The translations under genes and the position numbers were made by a program. This document shows, piece by piece, positions 14,297-15,130 of a stretch of 15,130 bases of DNA. Numbering within the stretch: the stretch's first letter is position 1; the number at the start of each line of letters is the position of its first letter. The notes beneath the pieces were generated by a model. It was given only the letters and a program-made list of their open reading frames with translations. It made no database searches and was not told the DNA's origin. The DNA comes from Citromicrobium sp. (GTDB taxonomy: Bacteria; Pseudomonadota; Alphaproteobacteria; Sphingomonadales; Sphingomonadaceae): positions 1 to 15,130 of the forward strand of contig PAVA01000071.1 of NCBI GenBank assembly GCA_002712945.1, in the 5' to 3' direction.

Positions 14297-15130
14297 TCCA
14301 CCGGCCTGCGGTTGTCGAGCAGGTCGCGCTTGGCCTCGGGAGCCTCGCGCTCTTCCTCGACCATCCGGTCGATTTCCTCGCTCGGTGTGACATCGGCGGG
14401 TTCGCTCGGCTGTTCGGGCCGGGGCCTGCGCGGGCGGGCGGGCGCGCCGTCGCGCTCGGCGATGTTCTCGAACGGCAGGCTGGCGGAGCGCGGATCGAAG
14501 CGCAGGCGGTAGATCGGCTCGGGCAGGCCGAACCCTGCGCCCTCCAGCGCGGCCTTCACCGCGGGGATCGCGGCGCTGCGGGCCTTGAACCAGTCGCTGT
14601 CGGTCTGGTCGATCCAGCCGAGGAAGCGGATCAGCACGTTCGAATCGCCGACCTCCTCGATCCGCGCCTCGGGCGGCGGATCGGCGAGCACGAAGGGCAG
14701 CTTGCTCAAGGTCTCGCGCCCCAGCTCGGCGGCGGCGGTCGCATCGTCGTCCGGGTCGACGCCGAGCGCGAAATCGAACCGGCGCTGCGGATTGCGCGTG
14801 TAGTTGACGATATTGGCCTTGAACACGGTGCTGTTGGGGATGCGCAGGTGGTTGCCCTCCAGCGTCATCAGCACGGTCGCGCGGCTGGTGAGGCGGATGA
14901 CGCGGCCCTCGAATTCGTCGATCTTCACCAGATCGTTGGCGCGGAATGGCTGGCGCAGGCTCAGCATCAGCGAGGCGACGTAGTTCTCCACCGTGTCGCG
15001 CATGGCAAAGCCCAGCGCGAGGCCGATGACCCCCGCCCCGCCGAGCACCGCGCCGAGCAGCGCGGTCGCGCCGATAATGTCGAGCGCGCAGGTCTCCGAA
15101 CAGAAGATCGGCTTGCCGTCGAGTTCGCCC
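14293..15130 (-). CDS. MscS-family mechanosensitive ion channel (N-terminus beyond window edge)
   Basis: 279 residues are visible and the frame is open to the right edge, so the N-terminal membrane spans are missing. The pore helix and following region are clear: 'LGAVLGGAGVIGLALGFAMRDTVENYVASL' (TM3) with 'QPFRANDLVKIDEFEGRVIRLTSRATVLMTLEGNHLRIPNS' (beta domain), then the alpha-beta domain. An in-frame GTG at 15048 falls inside TM3 and is not the true start. Upstream of TM3 is a short segment PIFCSETCALD with two cysteines, which may form a disulphide or bind metal. The C-terminus is an extended Pro/Glu/Arg-rich tail of about 50 residues. It opens under membrane tension. The 4-nt overlap couples it to the SecD-like gene. 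Confidence 0.9.
   Translation of the reverse strand, partial: GELDGKPIFCSETCALDIIGATALLGAVLGGAGVIGLALGFAMRDTVENYVASLMLSLRQPFRANDLVKIDEFEGRVIRLTSRATVLMTLEGNHLRIPNSTVFKANIVNYTRNPQRRFDFALGVDPDDDATAAAELGRETLSKLPFVLADPPPEARIEEVGDSNVLIRFLGWIDQTDSDWFKARSAAIPAVKAALEGAGFGLPEPIYRLRFDPRSASLPFENIAERDGAPARPRRPRPEQPSEPADVTPSEEIDRMVEEEREAPEAKRDLLDNRRPVE

Overview
The window looks like the chromosome of a GC-rich alphaproteobacterium, most likely Sphingomonadales and plausibly the Erythrobacter group. The pointers are uniformly high G+C codon use, the DUF4167 gene next to prmC-prfA, a CDC48-type AAA ATPase with its N-domain, and the paired 'CCCGG...CCGGG / GACCCCGG...CCGGGGTGACGA' intergenic repeat. Assignment to a genus is inference. 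I see no phage, transposase, CRISPR, tRNA or rRNA.

Layout. 1-394 (minus) is the N-terminal part of a CDC48/VCP-like AAA ATPase, cut by the window edge. A 441-bp intergenic region (395-835) follows. It holds short repeats in front of the ATPase gene and a strong minus-strand intrinsic terminator (551-579) with no gene upstream of it, which makes a small-RNA gene likely there. It also holds palindromes in front of the next operon. 836-4306 (plus) is a tight four-gene operon: CoA-transferase subunit A, a predicted lipoprotein with a degenerate HAD-like domain, CoA-transferase subunit B, and a family III (CaiB/BaiF) CoA-transferase. It probably activates acetoacetate or another short acid.

4303-9195 (minus) reads, in transcription order, DUF4167 protein, lnt (apolipoprotein N-acyltransferase), metK (SAM synthetase) and a DUF418 membrane protein. 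The last gene's stop codon interlocks with the stop of the CoA-transferase operon. 9397-12843 (minus) reads hisS, prfA, prmC: histidyl-tRNA synthetase, release factor 1, and the methyltransferase that modifies the release factor's GGQ glutamine. metK makes the methyl donor used by PrmC. A 91-bp repeat lies between hisS and prfA.

12984-13511 (plus) is ppa, inorganic pyrophosphatase, divergent from hisS. 13541-15130 (minus) is an MscS-type channel (cut by the right edge), translationally coupled by a 4-nt overlap to a secreted protein that resembles only the periplasmic P1 domain of SecD.

Most of the window is housekeeping. The items most worth a second look are the orphan secreted SecD-P1-like protein coupled to the MscS channel, the HAD-like lipoprotein lying between the two subunits of one enzyme, and the candidate sRNA in the 395-835 gap, which has a C/U-rich unpaired segment complementary to the ppa leader.
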